Source: Flavobacteriales bacterium
Lineage (GTDB): Bacteria; Bacteroidota; Bacteroidia; Flavobacteriales; JABDKJ01
Direction: 5' to 3'
DNA length: 64,000 nt
Assembly: GCA_013002285.1 (NCBI GenBank)
Contig: JABDKJ010000058.1
Coordinates: 1-64,000, forward strand
Numbering within the stretch: position 1 is the stretch's first letter; each line of letters starts with the position of its first letter. Of the stretch, positions 49,041 to 57,885 are shown piece by piece. The position numbers were made by a program, and so were the translations under genes. The notes beneath the pieces were generated by a model. That model had not been told where the DNA came from and searched no databases. It worked only from the letters and a program-made list of their open reading frames with translations.

Positions 49041-50951
49041 ATGAAAAAACGTACTTACTACACACTACTACTCTTTTTGGCTGCTGCCTTAATGTTTTCT
49101 TGTTCGAGCAAATACCTCGTTAAAGGAGGAAGTAATGATTACGAGAACCTGAGGTATGCAGATGCGATCGAGAAGTTCTCAAGCGCTTTGGAAAAAGACC
49201 CGGAGAACGAGGAGGCAATGAAGATGTTGGCTCGATCATATGAACGGGTCCATAAGTATTCCGATTCCAAAAAGTATTACGAAATGTTCGTTGCAAAGGG
49301 TAATGCCGAACCAGCGGACAAATTCGAATATGCAAAAATGCTTATGAGTAGTGATGAGCATGACAAAGCTGAATTGTACATAAGAGAATATCTGCAAACT
49401 AACACTGATGATAAGGTTGCACATTCATTATTGGAAGCGTGCCAGTTCATAGAGTTCTTTAAGGACGACACGGCCCTTTACCAAATGGAAAAGCTGCCGA
49501 TCTTCACAAATCTTTCAATGTTCAGCCCAGTCCCATATAAAGATGGAATAGCCTTTACAGCAGAGCGGATCGCAGAAGGAGCAGCTGAGAATCCTTGGAC
49601 AAACAATTCGTACTACGATATTTACTATGCGGTAAAAAGAGATGGTGCTTGGGGAACACAGATCCCTTTTGATCTTAATATCAATGGAAAATTCCATGAA
49701 GGGCCAATAACTTTCAATGGTGATGGAACTAAAGCAATATTTACAAGAAGTAGCAACTTCAACGACAATAAGAAGCAGGCTTTGGATGAAGATGATTTCA
49801 ATAACCTCTTTTTGTATGAGGCAGAATTGATCGATGGAAATTGGACGAATATAACTGAATTACCGTTCAACGATAAGTCCTATTCTTGCATGCACCCTAC
49901 ACTTAGCCCAGATGGAAGTATGCTTTTCTTTTCTTCGGATATGCCTGGTGGAATTGGAAAAAATGATCTTTATATCTCCACTCATAATGGCCAGCAATGG
50001 ACAGATCCGGTTAACTTGGGAGATAAATTGAATACCCCAGAGGATGAGGTGTTCCCTGTTTTAAGAGGAAATGAATTGTTCTTCGCTTCTGATGGATTAC
50101 CTTCCTTAGGAGGTTTAGATATGTTCGTTTCAGACTTTGAGGACAACGCCTGGAACAAGCCAAGGAACATGAATTATCCTTTGAATTCCACAAGCGATGA
50201 TTTTTCCATGATCCTATTAGATGGAGATACCACAGGTTACTTTGCCTCTAATCGTGAAGGGATAGATCGTATATATCAATACGTCAAGAAGCCATCTGGA
50301 AGAGTATATATAGATGGAACCGCGCGAGAAGAAGAAACTGGGGAGGTATTATCAAATGTAAAGGTGGTGCTTAAGAATAACGTTACAGGAGAAGTATTAA
50401 GAGAGATAATTACGGATGAGGAAGGGAAGTTCGATCTTGTGCTATTACCTGAGAGAATGTACAAGATAGAAGGGATAAAAGAAGGATATTTCCGTGAGTC
50501 TTATGAACGTTCTACCATCAATCAATATTATGATGAAGAAGTAGAGCTATTGTTTTCTATGGCGGAGATCGTAACCGTTGGAGAAGACCCCCTTAAACGA
50601 TATGCATTGAACAAGATCTATTATGATCTTAATGATCACCGGATCAGACAAGATGCTGCATTGGAATTGAATAAGCTGGTTACGATCCTTCAAGACAACC
50701 CGACATTGAACATTAGGATCCTATCACATACAGATTCCCGTGCTTCTGATGAGTACAATATGGACCTTTCTGAAAGAAGAGCACAGTCGGTCGTAGATTA
50801 CCTGGAGCAGAAAGGTATATCAGTAGATAGACTTGAATCAAAAGGAATGGGAGAGACCCAGTTGATCAATGAATGTGTGAATGGCGCGACCTGTTCAGAT
50901 GCAAAGCATGAAGAGAACAGACGAACAGAGTTCGTAGTTACGAAATACTGA
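49041..50951 (+). CDS. OmpA family lipoprotein, PorE-like (TPR, PD40, carboxypeptidase-regulatory, OmpA)
   Basis: About 636 residues from ATG 49041; GTG 49035 in frame is less likely. The lipobox FSC puts the lipidated Cys near residue 21. Domains in order: TPR-like helices (~25-130), WD40-like PD40 beta-propeller segments (~150-400, LSPDGSMLFFSSD, GGLDMFVSD), a carboxypeptidase-regulatory-like sandwich (~425-500), and an OmpA peptidoglycan-binding domain (~525-636, TDSRASDEYNMDLSERRA). This is the architecture of PorE (PG1058) of Porphyromonas gingivalis, which tethers T9SS parts to the cell wall. It may anchor the SprF partner here, or be a paralogue. Its end overlaps the opposing gene by 14 bp. 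Confidence 0.88.
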   Translation: MKKRTYYTLLLFLAAALMFSCSSKYLVKGGSNDYENLRYADAIEKFSSALEKDPENEEAMKMLARSYERVHKYSDSKKYYEMFVAKGNAEPADKFEYAKMLMSSDEHDKAELYIREYLQTNTDDKVAHSLLEACQFIEFFKDDTALYQMEKLPIFTNLSMFSPVPYKDGIAFTAERIAEGAAENPWTNNSYYDIYYAVKRDGAWGTQIPFDLNINGKFHEGPITFNGDGTKAIFTRSSNFNDNKKQALDEDDFNNLFLYEAELIDGNWTNITELPFNDKSYSCMHPTLSPDGSMLFFSSDMPGGIGKNDLYISTHNGQQWTDPVNLGDKLNTPEDEVFPVLRGNELFFASDGLPSLGGLDMFVSDFEDNAWNKPRNMNYPLNSTSDDFSMILLDGDTTGYFASNREGIDRIYQYVKKPSGRVYIDGTAREEETGEVLSNVKVVLKNNVTGEVLREIITDEEGKFDLVLLPERMYKIEGIKEGYFRESYERSTINQYYDEEVELLFSMAEIVTVGEDPLKRYALNKIYYDLNDHRIRQDAALELNKLVTILQDNPTLNIRILSHTDSRASDEYNMDLSERRAQSVVDYLEQKGISVDRLESKGMGETQLINECVNGATCSDAKHEENRRTEFVVTKY

Positions 50952-52467
50952 TCTTTACTTCTTCGGATAAGGTAGCCTTACTGATCTTAGAATTGAGCCA
51001 GGTTATCAGATCAAAATATTCAAGCACGATCTTTTCCTCATTATCTTTCAGGAGTTCCTTTAAGTCCTTTTTCATTTGTAGGAATAGATCATGCCTCTGA
51101 TCATCATCATGTGCTTTTGATAGCTTTTTAATATTGGTCATGATCAGATTCTCTACCTGATATGCACGATTTCGCTTGTTCAAATACCTTGAAGTGGATT
51201 TAATGATATACTCCAACAGATCATAATTTCCGAGTTCAAAATGAATGATCAAATTGAAAAGGCGCGCATAGCTGTAAATGTCTTGTCGCAAACTTGACTC
51301 ATTGTCATTCAGGACCTTGTTTATCCAGAACAGTGCTTTATTGTATTCTCCAGACCCAAAGTATATGTATGCAATATTGTAATAAAATAAGATCTCCTGC
51401 TCTTTGTTGATCTTCTCTCTGTAGCTATCTAGTTCTGCAATAATAGGTTGGATCTCTTCGACAGCTTTGTCAAACTCACCGGTCCTGTTATACATTTTCA
51501 TCTCCGCAAGACTCGTAGATTTAAAGGCCATCACCTTGATATCCGTACTTTGGAAACCTTTGGTCTCAATGATCTTTTTCAATTCAGCCAGTAGTTCCTT
51601 GGCCTCATCGTATTTCTTCATGTCGATGTAGCAAAGGATCAAATTACTGAGTGTTCTTATATATCGTTTAGGTAGGTCTTTTCTGATCTTAGGGTTTGCG
51701 TCAAAGATCTCTTTTACGCGTGTAAATTTCTTAATGCAATTCTTTCTGTCCAGCTTAGCTAAAGCACAAAAGCCTTGAATGTAATAGCAAATTGTTGTCG
51801 CTCTTTTTGAAAGTGCTGTGTTCTTTCCAATGATCAGCGGGTGATTAGAGATCTCTTCAACAACTCTTAATCCTGCTTCGCCTCTCACGTATCCACCACT
51901 TCGGAAAACATAATTGATCTTGGAATATAGGATGTGATAGGCAGCAAGGTTCCTTAAACGTTCGATCACCTCTTTCTCTTCATTGATCAACACATCCAGG
52001 TCTTTTGTGAATTCACCTTCTTCATAGGCCTCTTCCAATAAGATCTTTTCCCAATTCAGTAATTCGAATAGGTAATAGAATTTCTCGTGCTCTATCGCCA
52101 ATTTTTTAGCTCTGTTCAGGAATTTATTGCACTCCTTGAAAAGGGCCTTTTTATAGAGGATCTCAATATTCTTTATCTCTTGTTTTAAGATAGAACTTAT
52201 AGAGTCATCGGAATGATAGGAACGCAAACTCTTTAAAATGAGTTTGTAGAGGTGATTCTTTTCAGATGGAAAATGCTTGATGAACGTTTCATTCTTGAAC
52301 ATATCCTTTATGGCCTCTTCATCATAATCATCCTGTTTATCGATGACATCGAAGATCTTCAAATAGTTCTTATCCCCAGATTGCAAGGAAGAGGTGAGCT
52401 TGAAAAATCGTTTCTCAGATTTTGACAAGGACTTTACTAACTGAAATAATTCTTTAGAAGGCTTCAT
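50938..52467 (-). CDS. Helical-repeat (TPR-like) protein of unknown function
   Basis: A 509-residue, almost wholly alpha-helical cytoplasmic protein with no signal peptide. The N-terminus (KELFQLVKSLSKSEKRFFKL) is a feature I associate with a group of uncharacterised Bacteroidota proteins. The body has loosely repeated helix pairs, for example YDEAKELLAELKKI, MKMYNRTGEFDKAVEEI and YIYFGSGEYNKALFWINKVL, which read as degenerate TPRs, suggesting a protein-protein scaffold. Function unknown. Its 3' end overlaps the OmpA lipoprotein gene by 14 bp in the opposite sense. It lies 212 bp downstream of enolase on the same strand. Confidence 0.75.
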   Translation of the reverse strand: MKPSKELFQLVKSLSKSEKRFFKLTSSLQSGDKNYLKIFDVIDKQDDYDEEAIKDMFKNETFIKHFPSEKNHLYKLILKSLRSYHSDDSISSILKQEIKNIEILYKKALFKECNKFLNRAKKLAIEHEKFYYLFELLNWEKILLEEAYEEGEFTKDLDVLINEEKEVIERLRNLAAYHILYSKINYVFRSGGYVRGEAGLRVVEEISNHPLIIGKNTALSKRATTICYYIQGFCALAKLDRKNCIKKFTRVKEIFDANPKIRKDLPKRYIRTLSNLILCYIDMKKYDEAKELLAELKKIIETKGFQSTDIKVMAFKSTSLAEMKMYNRTGEFDKAVEEIQPIIAELDSYREKINKEQEILFYYNIAYIYFGSGEYNKALFWINKVLNDNESSLRQDIYSYARLFNLIIHFELGNYDLLEYIIKSTSRYLNKRNRAYQVENLIMTNIKKLSKAHDDDQRHDLFLQMKKDLKELLKDNEEKIVLEYFDLITWLNSKISKATLSEEVKISIS

Positions 52468-52578
52468 AGAAAAATCATTAAGATCCGTAGTAATTATACA
52501 ATCATATAATTGCTAACCCTACTATTTTGTTCAGAATTCAAGAGAAAAGAATTTGTTTCTATTGACCCGAATTGCATA

Positions 52579-52600
52579 ATATACTTTGTATCAAGTATAT
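52579..52600. promoter_or_regulatory. Inverted repeat between enolase and the helical-repeat gene
   Basis: ATATACTT / AAGTATAT, 8-bp perfect arms around a 6-nt centre, in the 212-bp gap. Could be a regulator site or a weak hairpin; no recognisable promoter is beside it. Confidence 0.25.
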
Positions 52601-52679
52601 AGGTTCATAAAGATTAAATTCAGGAATTTTAGAATTACTGCGAACAATTAGAATTTCAGCGAAGCATAATGCGCTTATT

Positions 52680-53966
52680 TTATTGTGCGTACTTGAATTG
52701 ATCTCCTAAGTAGAAGGCCATTTTTCCCAGCTCTTCTTCAATTCTCAATAGTTGATTGTACTTTGCTACTCTGTCTGTTCTAGATGCTGATCCTGTTTTA
52801 ATTAAGCCAGTATTTAGAGCTACAGCCAGATCTGCAATGGTCGTGTCTTCAGTCTCTCCTGAACGGTGAGAAATAATGGAAGTATAGCTGTTCTCTCTCG
52901 CCAACTCTACAGCGTCTATTGTTTCCGTTACCGTACCAATTTGATTAAGCTTTATCAGAATGGAATTGGCTATTTTATTATTGATCCCTTGGACCAAACG
53001 ATGGCTGTTGGTTACAAAAAGGTCATCTCCTACTATCTGCACTTTATCTCCGATCTTATCTGTCATGAGTTTCCAACCGTCCCAATCATCTTCTTCCAAT
53101 CCATCTTCAATGGAAATGATCGGATATTTGTCGCACCATTTAGCATACATATCCACAAGGTCAGAAGAGGTCATTTCATCTCCGGTAGAACTAAGGACAT
53201 ATTTCTTTTTCTTCTTGTCGTAAAACTCAGAAGAAGCAGCGTCCAGTGCCAGATACACATCCTTTCCTGCTTTGTACCCAGCATTTTTTATTGCTGTCAA
53301 GATCACTTTTATCGCGTCTTCATTGGACTTAAGGTTCGGTGCAAAACCACCTTCATCTCCAACATTAGTTGACATTCCTTTTTTCTTTAGAACCTGTCTC
53401 AGGTGATGAAAAACTTCAGTTCCCATTCTTAAGGCATCTGAAAAAGTAGGTGCACCAACAGGCATGATCATGAATTCCTGGATGTCTATTTTATTGTCTG
53501 CATGAGAACCACCGTTGATAATATTCATCATTGGGATAGGAAGAGTACATGCACTAACACCTCCAAGGTATCTATAAAGAGGAAGTCCTGTTTCCATCGC
53601 TGCTGCCTTTGCTACGGCAATTGAAACACCAAGAATGGCATTGGCACCAAATAGGGCTTTGTTATCTGTACCATCCATCCCGATCATTGCACGATCGATA
53701 AGACTTTGATTGAGTACGGAAGCTCCGTTGAGTTCTTGGTTGAGCGTGCCATTTACATTTTGTACTGCCTTGCTTACGCCTTTGCCCATGTAGACAGTTT
53801 CATCGCCATCTCTTAATTCAACGGCTTCGTGTATTCCGGTAGAGGCACCAGATGGAACAGAAGCTCTTGCCATTACACCGTTCTGTGTGTAAAGGTCAAC
53901 TTCAAGGGTAGGATTTCCTCGCGAGTCCAGGATCTGTCTCGCATGTATTTGTGCAATAAGTGACAT
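52680..53966 (-). CDS. eno: Enolase
   Basis: A 428-residue enolase that interconverts 2-phosphoglycerate and phosphoenolpyruvate in glycolysis and gluconeogenesis. Visible signatures: [12 protein letters not shown] near the N-terminus, the active-site acids in [14 protein letters not shown], the catalytic Lys in [11 protein letters not shown], and [18 protein letters not shown]. Length is normal. The gene starts 8 bp after carA, so it is probably cotranscribed from the carA promoter. No convincing terminator was seen after it. Confidence 0.97.
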   Translation of the reverse strand: MSLIAQIHARQILDSRGNPTLEVDLYTQNGVMARASVPSGASTGIHEAVELRDGDETVYMGKGVSKAVQNVNGTLNQELNGASVLNQSLIDRAMIGMDGTDNKALFGANAILGVSIAVAKAAAMETGLPLYRYLGGVSACTLPIPMMNIINGGSHADNKIDIQEFMIMPVGAPTFSDALRMGTEVFHHLRQVLKKKGMSTNVGDEGGFAPNLKSNEDAIKVILTAIKNAGYKAGKDVYLALDAASSEFYDKKKKKYVLSSTGDEMTSSDLVDMYAKWCDKYPIISIEDGLEEDDWDGWKLMTDKIGDKVQIVGDDLFVTNSHRLVQGINNKIANSILIKLNQIGTVTETIDAVELARENSYTSIISHRSGETEDTTIADLAVALNTGLIKTGSASRTDRVAKYNQLLRIEEELGKMAFYLGDQFKYAQ

Positions 53967-53974
53967 AATATTAT

Positions 53975-55114
53975 TTAACTAAGGATGTTCACTTCCTTCT
54001 TTTTTTTTAGCTCCAGGTTGGAAGTGATCACCTGTATGAATTGATCGAATAAATATCTTGAATCATGTGGCCCGGGGCATGCCTCAGGGTGGAATTGTAC
54101 AGAGAATACTGGCTTATCCAATAATTTTATCCCTGCAATGGTATTGTCATTTAAGTGTCTATGCGTCACTTTGATATTCGGATTTTTGCCCAACATCTCC
54201 TCGTCTACAACGAAGCCGTGGTTTTGGCTGGTCACTTCTGCTTTGCCTGTGTCTAGGTTCTTTACCGGATGGTTGATGCCACGATGTCCGTGGTGCATCT
54301 TCTTTGTGGATAGCCCTTGACTAAGTGCTATAACCTGGTGACCTAAACATATCCCAAAACATGGAATACCTGAATCAATTAGTTCTGACACCAATTTTAT
54401 TTGATCGGTCATTGCCGCAGGGTCTCCCGGTCCGTTAGAGAACATGAAGCCGTCTGGTTCAAATGCCATAAACTCTTCTTTGTTGGCAGACATTGGAAAT
54501 ACCTTCAGATAAGCTCCGCGTTCAGCCAGACTTCGTAAGATGTTCTTTTTTGTTCCCAGGTCGAGGACCGCTATGCGAATGTTGGCGTTTTCATCACCAA
54601 CAAAATAAGGCTCTTTCGTACTTACTTTAGAAGAAAGTTCCAAGCCTTCCATTGAAGGAACCAGCTCTAGTTGTTTCTTAAGATCATCTATATCCAGGTT
54701 GTCTGAAGAGATAATGGCATTCATTGCTCCGGCATTCCGAATATGTCGTACCAATTTTCGGGTATCTATATCCGAGATTGAGACCAATTTATTCTCTTCG
54801 AAATATTCTTGTAATCCTTTTGTAGCAGCAGCACGCGAATAGACCTTTGCAAACTTTTTGCATACCATTCCAGAGATCTTCAGTCCATCAGACTCTACAT
54901 CATTTTCAGTAACCCCGTAGTTACCAATATGAGATGCATTCATAACAACGATCTGTCCGTAATAAGAAGGGTCTGTAAATATCTCTTGATAGCCAGTCAT
55001 TCCTGTATTAAAGGCGATCTCGCCTACGGTTGTGCCAATGGCACCTGCAGCCTTACCGTGAAACACTGTTCCGTCTGCTAAAAGTAATACTGCTTTGGGG
55101 GTATTTTCTTCCAT
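53975..55114 (-). CDS. carA: Carbamoyl-phosphate synthase small (glutaminase) subunit
   Basis: About 379 residues. The N-terminal CPSase domain ([16 protein letters not shown]) precedes a class I glutamine amidotransferase with nucleophile Cys in CFGICLGHQ and the His/Glu pair in [11 protein letters not shown]. It supplies ammonia to CarB for carbamoyl phosphate in pyrimidine and arginine synthesis. carB is not in the window. An in-frame ATG at 55153 is excluded because it lies in the promoter -7 element; ATG 55120 or 55114 ([12 protein letters not shown]) is the likely start. The enolase gene follows after 8 bp. Confidence 0.95.
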   Translation of the reverse strand: MEENTPKAVLLLADGTVFHGKAAGAIGTTVGEIAFNTGMTGYQEIFTDPSYYGQIVVMNASHIGNYGVTENDVESDGLKISGMVCKKFAKVYSRAAATKGLQEYFEENKLVSISDIDTRKLVRHIRNAGAMNAIISSDNLDIDDLKKQLELVPSMEGLELSSKVSTKEPYFVGDENANIRIAVLDLGTKKNILRSLAERGAYLKVFPMSANKEEFMAFEPDGFMFSNGPGDPAAMTDQIKLVSELIDSGIPCFGICLGHQVIALSQGLSTKKMHHGHRGINHPVKNLDTGKAEVTSQNHGFVVDEEMLGKNPNIKVTHRHLNDNTIAGIKLLDKPVFSVQFHPEACPGPHDSRYLFDQFIQVITSNLELKKKKEVNILS

Positions 55115-55150
55115 GTTCATCAAAGATCTTAAGAGTTTGTCTTTGAGGCA

Positions 55151-55158
55151 CAAAAGTA
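55151..55158 (-). promoter_or_regulatory. Promoter -7 element of carA-eno
   Basis: TACTTTTG on the minus strand, 31-37 bp upstream of the preferred carA starts. No clear -33 element is seen. Confidence 0.5.
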
Positions 55159-55266
55159 GAAAAATTGGGTTTTCTACGGCTCTTTTTTAGCGGATAAGTT
55201 TTCCATAAAAAAAATTGATCCGTGAACGGTTCCGGTCTTATCTATTCATATGGTCAGATTATGGAT

Positions 55267-56469
55267 CTAAGGTAGGCGAGAATACCCTTTCTTAGATTTC
55301 CACATAAAGTATTTCTCGATGAACACCTTAGTGACATCATAGAATACGTTGGGTAGCATGATCGCAACAACTCTTGGTCTAAAGAGTCGATTAGAGAAAA
55401 TGAGAACTTCTTTTTTTCCTGCATCCATTACACACAATCCAGGGATCTTGCCCCATGCTTTCTCTTTGAGCTTGGTTTTACCTTTTGCGGTACGAATAAT
55501 GTTCTCTGCAACGATCTTCCCGGAAACATCTGATGGGTAGCCCGTTTTTGGAGTTGAATAAGGTATGTTCTTACATTCGAATGGTAAGTCTACATGTGTA
55601 GCGATACCTGCAGCCCATACGTTCGGAATATCTTTGTGCTGATAAGAATCATGAACAGGAATATAGCCACTTGCGGTAGCCTTAAGAGATGGAGAATTAT
55701 GAACGAGATCTACTCCGATAAAAGGAGGCATCAATTGTGTAAGGGAGCTCTTTATTTCTTCACCTGTTGAAAGGATCACCGAGTTTGATGTGACCTCTTT
55801 CACACCAACACCTGTTCTATAGTGGATCTTGAACATTTTCATGAACGACTTTAGCATGGATTCCCCCATAGGCATTCCGTCAATTCCAAAATGACCCAAA
55901 TAGTCTTCTGGTGTGATCCAGTACAAGTCAACTTTCTTTCTGATCTTTTGTTCTCTTAGCCACTTTTCTACGTTGAACAGGAACTCATAGGCAGCTCCCA
56001 TGCATCCTGCATTTTGGGTGGCACCAATAACGATAGGGCCCGGGTTCATTTTAAATTCTTCAAGTGCAGAACGCAGCTTCATGGCACCACTAGGTGTTCC
56101 CACATAGTGAGCATGTTCCACTATTCCAGGAACGATGTCGTACTGAACTTTTGGCCCGGTTGCCATGACAAGATGGTCGTATTTATAGTCTCCTTCAGTT
56201 GTAGTAACGACATGTTTTTCAGTGTCTACAGTAAGTGCTTCTGCATGTACGAACTCAACTCCTTTTTTTCTTAAAATATTGGCTTTTTTGAATGAAATGT
56301 CTTTCATATCCCTTCTTCCAAAGGGAACCCAAATAAGAGAGGGGATGAATAGAAAGAGCGGAGATTTGTCTATAAGGATAACGCGGTGGTCATTTTTTCC
56401 CTTACGTTTTATCTCCAGAGCGGCAGTCATTCCTGCAAAACTGCCACCAATTACGATCGTTGTTGTCAT
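55267..56469 (-). CDS. Sulfide:quinone oxidoreductase-like FAD flavoprotein
   Basis: A 400-residue FAD-dependent oxidoreductase. The dinucleotide fold TIVIGGSFAGMTAALE is at residues 4-19, the second fold motif is MATGPKVQYD, and QNAGCMGAAYEF (~155) carries the Cys of sulfide:quinone reductases. Other Cys occur in FECKNIP and GLCVMDAG near the C-terminus; the amphipathic tail resembles membrane-associating SQR ends. It may oxidise sulfide to polysulfide with electrons going to quinone, although related NDH-2-type enzymes exist. The upstream ATG 56499 sits in the promoter element, so ATG 56469 is the start. A perfect palindrome lies just upstream of the promoter. Confidence 0.8.
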   Translation of the reverse strand: MTTTIVIGGSFAGMTAALEIKRKGKNDHRVILIDKSPLFLFIPSLIWVPFGRRDMKDISFKKANILRKKGVEFVHAEALTVDTEKHVVTTTEGDYKYDHLVMATGPKVQYDIVPGIVEHAHYVGTPSGAMKLRSALEEFKMNPGPIVIGATQNAGCMGAAYEFLFNVEKWLREQKIRKKVDLYWITPEDYLGHFGIDGMPMGESMLKSFMKMFKIHYRTGVGVKEVTSNSVILSTGEEIKSSLTQLMPPFIGVDLVHNSPSLKATASGYIPVHDSYQHKDIPNVWAAGIATHVDLPFECKNIPYSTPKTGYPSDVSGKIVAENIIRTAKGKTKLKEKAWGKIPGLCVMDAGKKEVLIFSNRLFRPRVVAIMLPNVFYDVTKVFIEKYFMWKSKKGYSRLP

Positions 56470-56496
56470 CGAGTTTAGGTCTTTGAATTGAAAGTT

Positions 56497-56504
56497 CAAA
56501 AGTA
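56497..56504 (-). promoter_or_regulatory. Promoter -7 element of the SQR-like gene
   Basis: TACTTTTG on the minus strand, giving a leader of about 20 nt to ATG 56469. Confidence 0.5.
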
Positions 56505-56526
56505 TGCTTCAGATGGTGTGGGAATC

Positions 56527-56540
56527 GTAACGATCGTTAC
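56527..56540. promoter_or_regulatory. Perfect 14-bp palindrome overlapping the SQR promoter -33 region
   Basis: GTAACGATCGTTAC, centred about 33 bp upstream of the -7 element's start. The GTAAC-N4-GTTAC symmetry resembles sites of dimeric regulators such as Crp/Fnr-type proteins. No regulator gene is beside it. Confidence 0.5.
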
Positions 56541-56682
56541 TTAAGGAACTGAATTAAATCAGGTTTGGTTATACCAGCATAGCTTGTGCGACAGCAGATT
56601 AAAGGAATAAAATGAGTGAGCCATTAAAAGAGTTCATGGAACCTTCAAAACAAATTGGTCTAGGTCAAAAAAAGATGGGGTT

Positions 56683-57762
56683 TTACTCATTTCTTTCATA
56701 GTTCGGATGATCTATCAATCCTCTCGGTCCTTGAGTATACCAATAAGTGCGGTCGCGCTCAGCAAGTGGCCAATCGTTCTTGAATCGTTCAACCAAGTCT
56801 GGATTCGCAATAAGATCCCTTCCAAAAGCAATGAGGTCTGCATCTCCATTTTGCAATGCTTGTTCAGCAGATGTTTTTGTGAAGTCTCCGCAAAGTATGA
56901 GGTTCCCCTTATAGATCTTTCGAAGTGTTTTCCATAGTTCAAATTTGATCGGAACCGACTCTCCCATGTGGCTTAAATGCAAATAGGAGAGATCCATTTC
57001 ATTCAATTTCTCAACCAACAAGGTATACAGAGCGATTAGTTCATCTTGATCTTCGTGCAGGTCTGCATGGCTGAAAGGAGAAATGCGAAGCCCAACTTTT
57101 TCTGGCCCTATTGTGCTGCTACAGCCTTCAATGATCTCAAACAAAAAGCGCATGCGATTTTCTCGTTCACCTCCATACTCATCTGTTCGCGTATTGCTCG
57201 ATCTATTTAAGAATTGGTTTGGTAGATATCCATGTGCACTATGGATCTCAATTCCATCAAACCCTGCTTCGATGGATAATTCAGAACATTTAATGAATTC
57301 ATTTACCGTATTGTGTATATCTGACATCGTCATTTCCTCAGGAACGGGATATTGTACTTTCCCAAGATCATATGTTGTGATCTCTCCGGCCTGGGCAATT
57401 GCGGACGGGGCGATCACTCGAGCTCCGTCAGGTAAATTGTTTGAATGAGCAACTCTTCCTGTGTGCATCATTTGAAGCACTATTTTCCCTCCAGCTTCAT
57501 GCACACCATCAGTAATGGATCTCCAAAGTCTTGCTTGTTCCTTCGAATAGAGCCCGGGTATATTGGCGTATCCAGCGCCATTGGGAGATGGTGATGTGCC
57601 TTCGGCAATGATCAATCCTACACCTGCGCGTTGGGAATAATAAATGCGCATAATATCAACAGGGTCATGCGCTCTGGTGGCACGCCTTCTGGTAAGCGGG
57701 GCCATCACAAGTCGAGATGAAAGTTTAAGTCCTTTGAGGTCGAATCCTTCAAATAGTTTCAT
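56683..57762 (-). CDS. Old Yellow Enzyme family NADH:flavin oxidoreductase / alkene reductase
   Basis: A 359-residue FMN-dependent TIM barrel of the OYE/NemA group. The N-terminus has RLVMAPLTRRRA, the active-site His pair lies in EIHSAHGYLPNQFLN, followed by SSNTRTDEYGG, and phosphate binding is by the LILCGDF and DLIAFGRDLIANPDL segments. Relatives reduce electrophilic alkenes, quinones and nitro compounds with NAD(P)H. Cytoplasmic. The physiological substrate is unknown. The gene stands alone, on the same strand as the SQR-like gene. Confidence 0.92.
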   Translation of the reverse strand: MKLFEGFDLKGLKLSSRLVMAPLTRRRATRAHDPVDIMRIYYSQRAGVGLIIAEGTSPSPNGAGYANIPGLYSKEQARLWRSITDGVHEAGGKIVLQMMHTGRVAHSNNLPDGARVIAPSAIAQAGEITTYDLGKVQYPVPEEMTMSDIHNTVNEFIKCSELSIEAGFDGIEIHSAHGYLPNQFLNRSSNTRTDEYGGERENRMRFLFEIIEGCSSTIGPEKVGLRISPFSHADLHEDQDELIALYTLLVEKLNEMDLSYLHLSHMGESVPIKFELWKTLRKIYKGNLILCGDFTKTSAEQALQNGDADLIAFGRDLIANPDLVERFKNDWPLAERDRTYWYTQGPRGLIDHPNYERNE

Positions 57763-57827
57763 GCTGTAAATATAGCCTAAGTAGTTAGGGGCTTCTTAGT
57801 TCTTGAAAGGGCAAATTAAAAAGGATG

Positions 57828-57885
57828 TAACGTCTGGCTAAAGTATCGTTATGCAATGGGCTTAAGCCTTTGTTGGCAAACGTTA
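57828..57885 (-). repeat. attC-like recombination site directly after the 57892 gene's stop
   Basis: Imperfect palindrome: TAACGTCTGGC (57828-57838) pairs with GGCAAACGTTA (57875-57885), 9 of 11 positions. The centre contains the palindrome GGCTTAAGCC. Read on the minus strand it runs TTAACG...CGTTACATCC, like an integron attC, and starts 6 bp after the gene's stop. Confidence 0.45.

Noticed and set aside
55115..55153. Upstream ATG for carA at 55153
   Set aside because: It lies within the TACTTTTG promoter element, and the extra residues do not match the normal CarA N-terminus.
56470..56499. Upstream ATG for the SQR-like gene at 56499
   Set aside because: It overlaps the promoter -7 element, and the glycine-rich FAD motif begins properly from ATG 56469.
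56612..56701. 29-codon plus-strand frame after the SQR/OYE spacer (ATG 56612)
   Set aside because: It is too short, overlaps the end of the OYE gene, and lacks any recognisable feature or promoter.
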